Positions 7,167 through 7,734 of a stretch of DNA of 7,734 nucleotides are shown piece after piece. Source of the DNA: Spirochaetota bacterium (lineage in GTDB: Bacteria > Spirochaetota > B62-G9); assembly GCA_026990615.1 (NCBI GenBank), contig JALXDB010000106.1:1-7734 (forward strand). Direction: 5' to 3'. The notes under the pieces were generated by a model. That model saw only the letters and a program-made list of their open reading frames with translations, was not told the origin of the DNA and made no database searches. The translations under genes and the position numbers were made by a program. Numbering within the stretch: position 1 is the stretch's first letter; each line of letters opens with the position of its first letter.

Positions 7167-7734
7167 ATGTTGTCAGCACTTTCAGCCCTTAATCCTGTTG
7201 TACAGGCCCTTATAGCAACTATATTTACCTGGTTTATGACATTGCTGGGAGCATCAACGGTATTTTTTGCGCGCGAGGTTAATAAGAAGGTTCTGGATTG
7301 GATGCTGGGATTTGCAGCAGGAGTTATGATAGCCGCCAGTTTCTGGTCTTTGCTTGCACCGGCGATTGAAATGTCCGAAGACATGGGGAAGTTAAAGTTC
7401 ATTCCCGCTGTTGTGGGTTTTTTACTGGGAGGTGTTGTTCTGAGGGTTATAGATAGAATACTGCCGCATCTGCATCCCGGTTTGTCCATTGAAAATGCTG
7501 AGGGTATTAAAACAAACCTGCAGAGGAGCATTCTGCTTGTACTCGCTATTACCATGCACAACATTCCTGAGGGGCTTTCCGTAGGGGTTGCCTTCGGAGC
7601 GCTCGCGTACAAACTCCCCTTTGCCACGTTTTCGGGAGCGGTGGCTCTTGCTTTCGGTATTGGAATACAGAACTTTCCTGAAGGACTTGCAGTGGCCATG
7701 CCTCTTAGAAGGGAGAATATGAGCAGATTGAAGG
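7167..7734 (+). CDS. ZIP family divalent metal transporter, GufA-like (C-terminus cut by window edge)
   Basis: Inner-membrane protein that moves Zn2+ or other divalent metals into the cytoplasm. My translation from ATG 7167 is open to the window edge (189 codons of a family length near 270). Hydrophobic segments lie at about 10-35, 45-67, 78-97, 120-148 and 155-180. The two metal-binding helices carry the ZIP signatures: [15 protein letters not shown] (130-144; H131, N132, E135) and [15 protein letters not shown] (166-180; Q168, N169, E172), which match the H-N-x-x-E and Q-x-x-x-E transport-site residues of the BbZIP structure. [20 protein letters not shown] (49-68) is also typical of GufA-like members. 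Where BbZIP has an Asp after the TM5 Gln, this protein has N169, so the second metal position may differ. It has its own extended -10 promoter and a strong ribosome binding site, so it is probably the first gene of a new transcript. The metal transported cannot be told from sequence. Confidence 0.93.
   Translation, partial: MLSALSALNPVVQALIATIFTWFMTLLGASTVFFAREVNKKVLDWMLGFAAGVMIAASFWSLLAPAIEMSEDMGKLKFIPAVVGFLLGGVVLRVIDRILPHLHPGLSIENAEGIKTNLQRSILLVLAITMHNIPEGLSVGVAFGALAYKLPFATFSGAVALAFGIGIQNFPEGLAVAMPLRRENMSRLK

Noticed and set aside
7136..7699. Long minus-strand frame of 187 codons
   Set aside because: It lies antisense to the ZIP gene, whose frame carries clear family motifs, a promoter and a ribosome site; the antisense product is Ser/Thr/Pro-rich and resembles nothing.

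Overview
The window carries seven genes: six with ordinary bacterial start signals inside the window or at its edge, and two of the seven cut by the window ends. Coding DNA is moderately AT-rich, with many ATA, AGA and AGG codons, and the spacers are very AT-rich. Shine-Dalgarno sites are strong (AGGGAGG, GGAG, AGGGGG, GGAGGAG) and sigma70-like promoters are visible. This indicates a bacterium. The protein set (NSS transporter, class II aldolase, GalE and BCAT of the kind common in deep-branching or anaerobic lineages such as Deferribacteres, Aquificae or Thermotogae) is only a weak hint to the lineage, and I would not name a species.

Layout. Positions 1-1237 (minus) encode most of a sodium-coupled neurotransmitter:sodium symporter (NSS) family transporter that runs off the left edge. 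A divergent AT-rich spacer (1238-1562) leads to a small calcineurin-like phosphoesterase (1563-2153, plus) whose metal site is partly degenerate. Another AT-rich spacer with a promoter (2154-2470) leads to a 325-residue protein I do not recognise (2471-3448). Then follow three recognisable metabolic genes in one direction: branched-chain aminotransferase ilvE (3553-4566), a class II ketose-bisphosphate aldolase (4720-5568) and UDP-glucose 4-epimerase galE (5617-6597). A 569-base spacer (6598-7166) holds a hairpin and, at its end, a good extended -10 promoter for a GufA-type ZIP metal transporter (7167 to the right edge).

How they fit together. The aldolase and galE are only 48 bases apart and are probably cotranscribed; they link triose/ketose phosphates with UDP-hexose supply. 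ilvE is 153 bases upstream and could be read with them or separately. The NSS transporter probably imports an amino acid, while BCAT interconverts branched-chain amino acids and oxo acids, but they are not in one operon. No mobile element, CRISPR array, tRNA or rRNA was seen. The most interesting points are the animal-like chloride and sodium site residues in the NSS transporter, the loss of two metal ligands in the phosphoesterase, and the unrecognised 325-residue protein.
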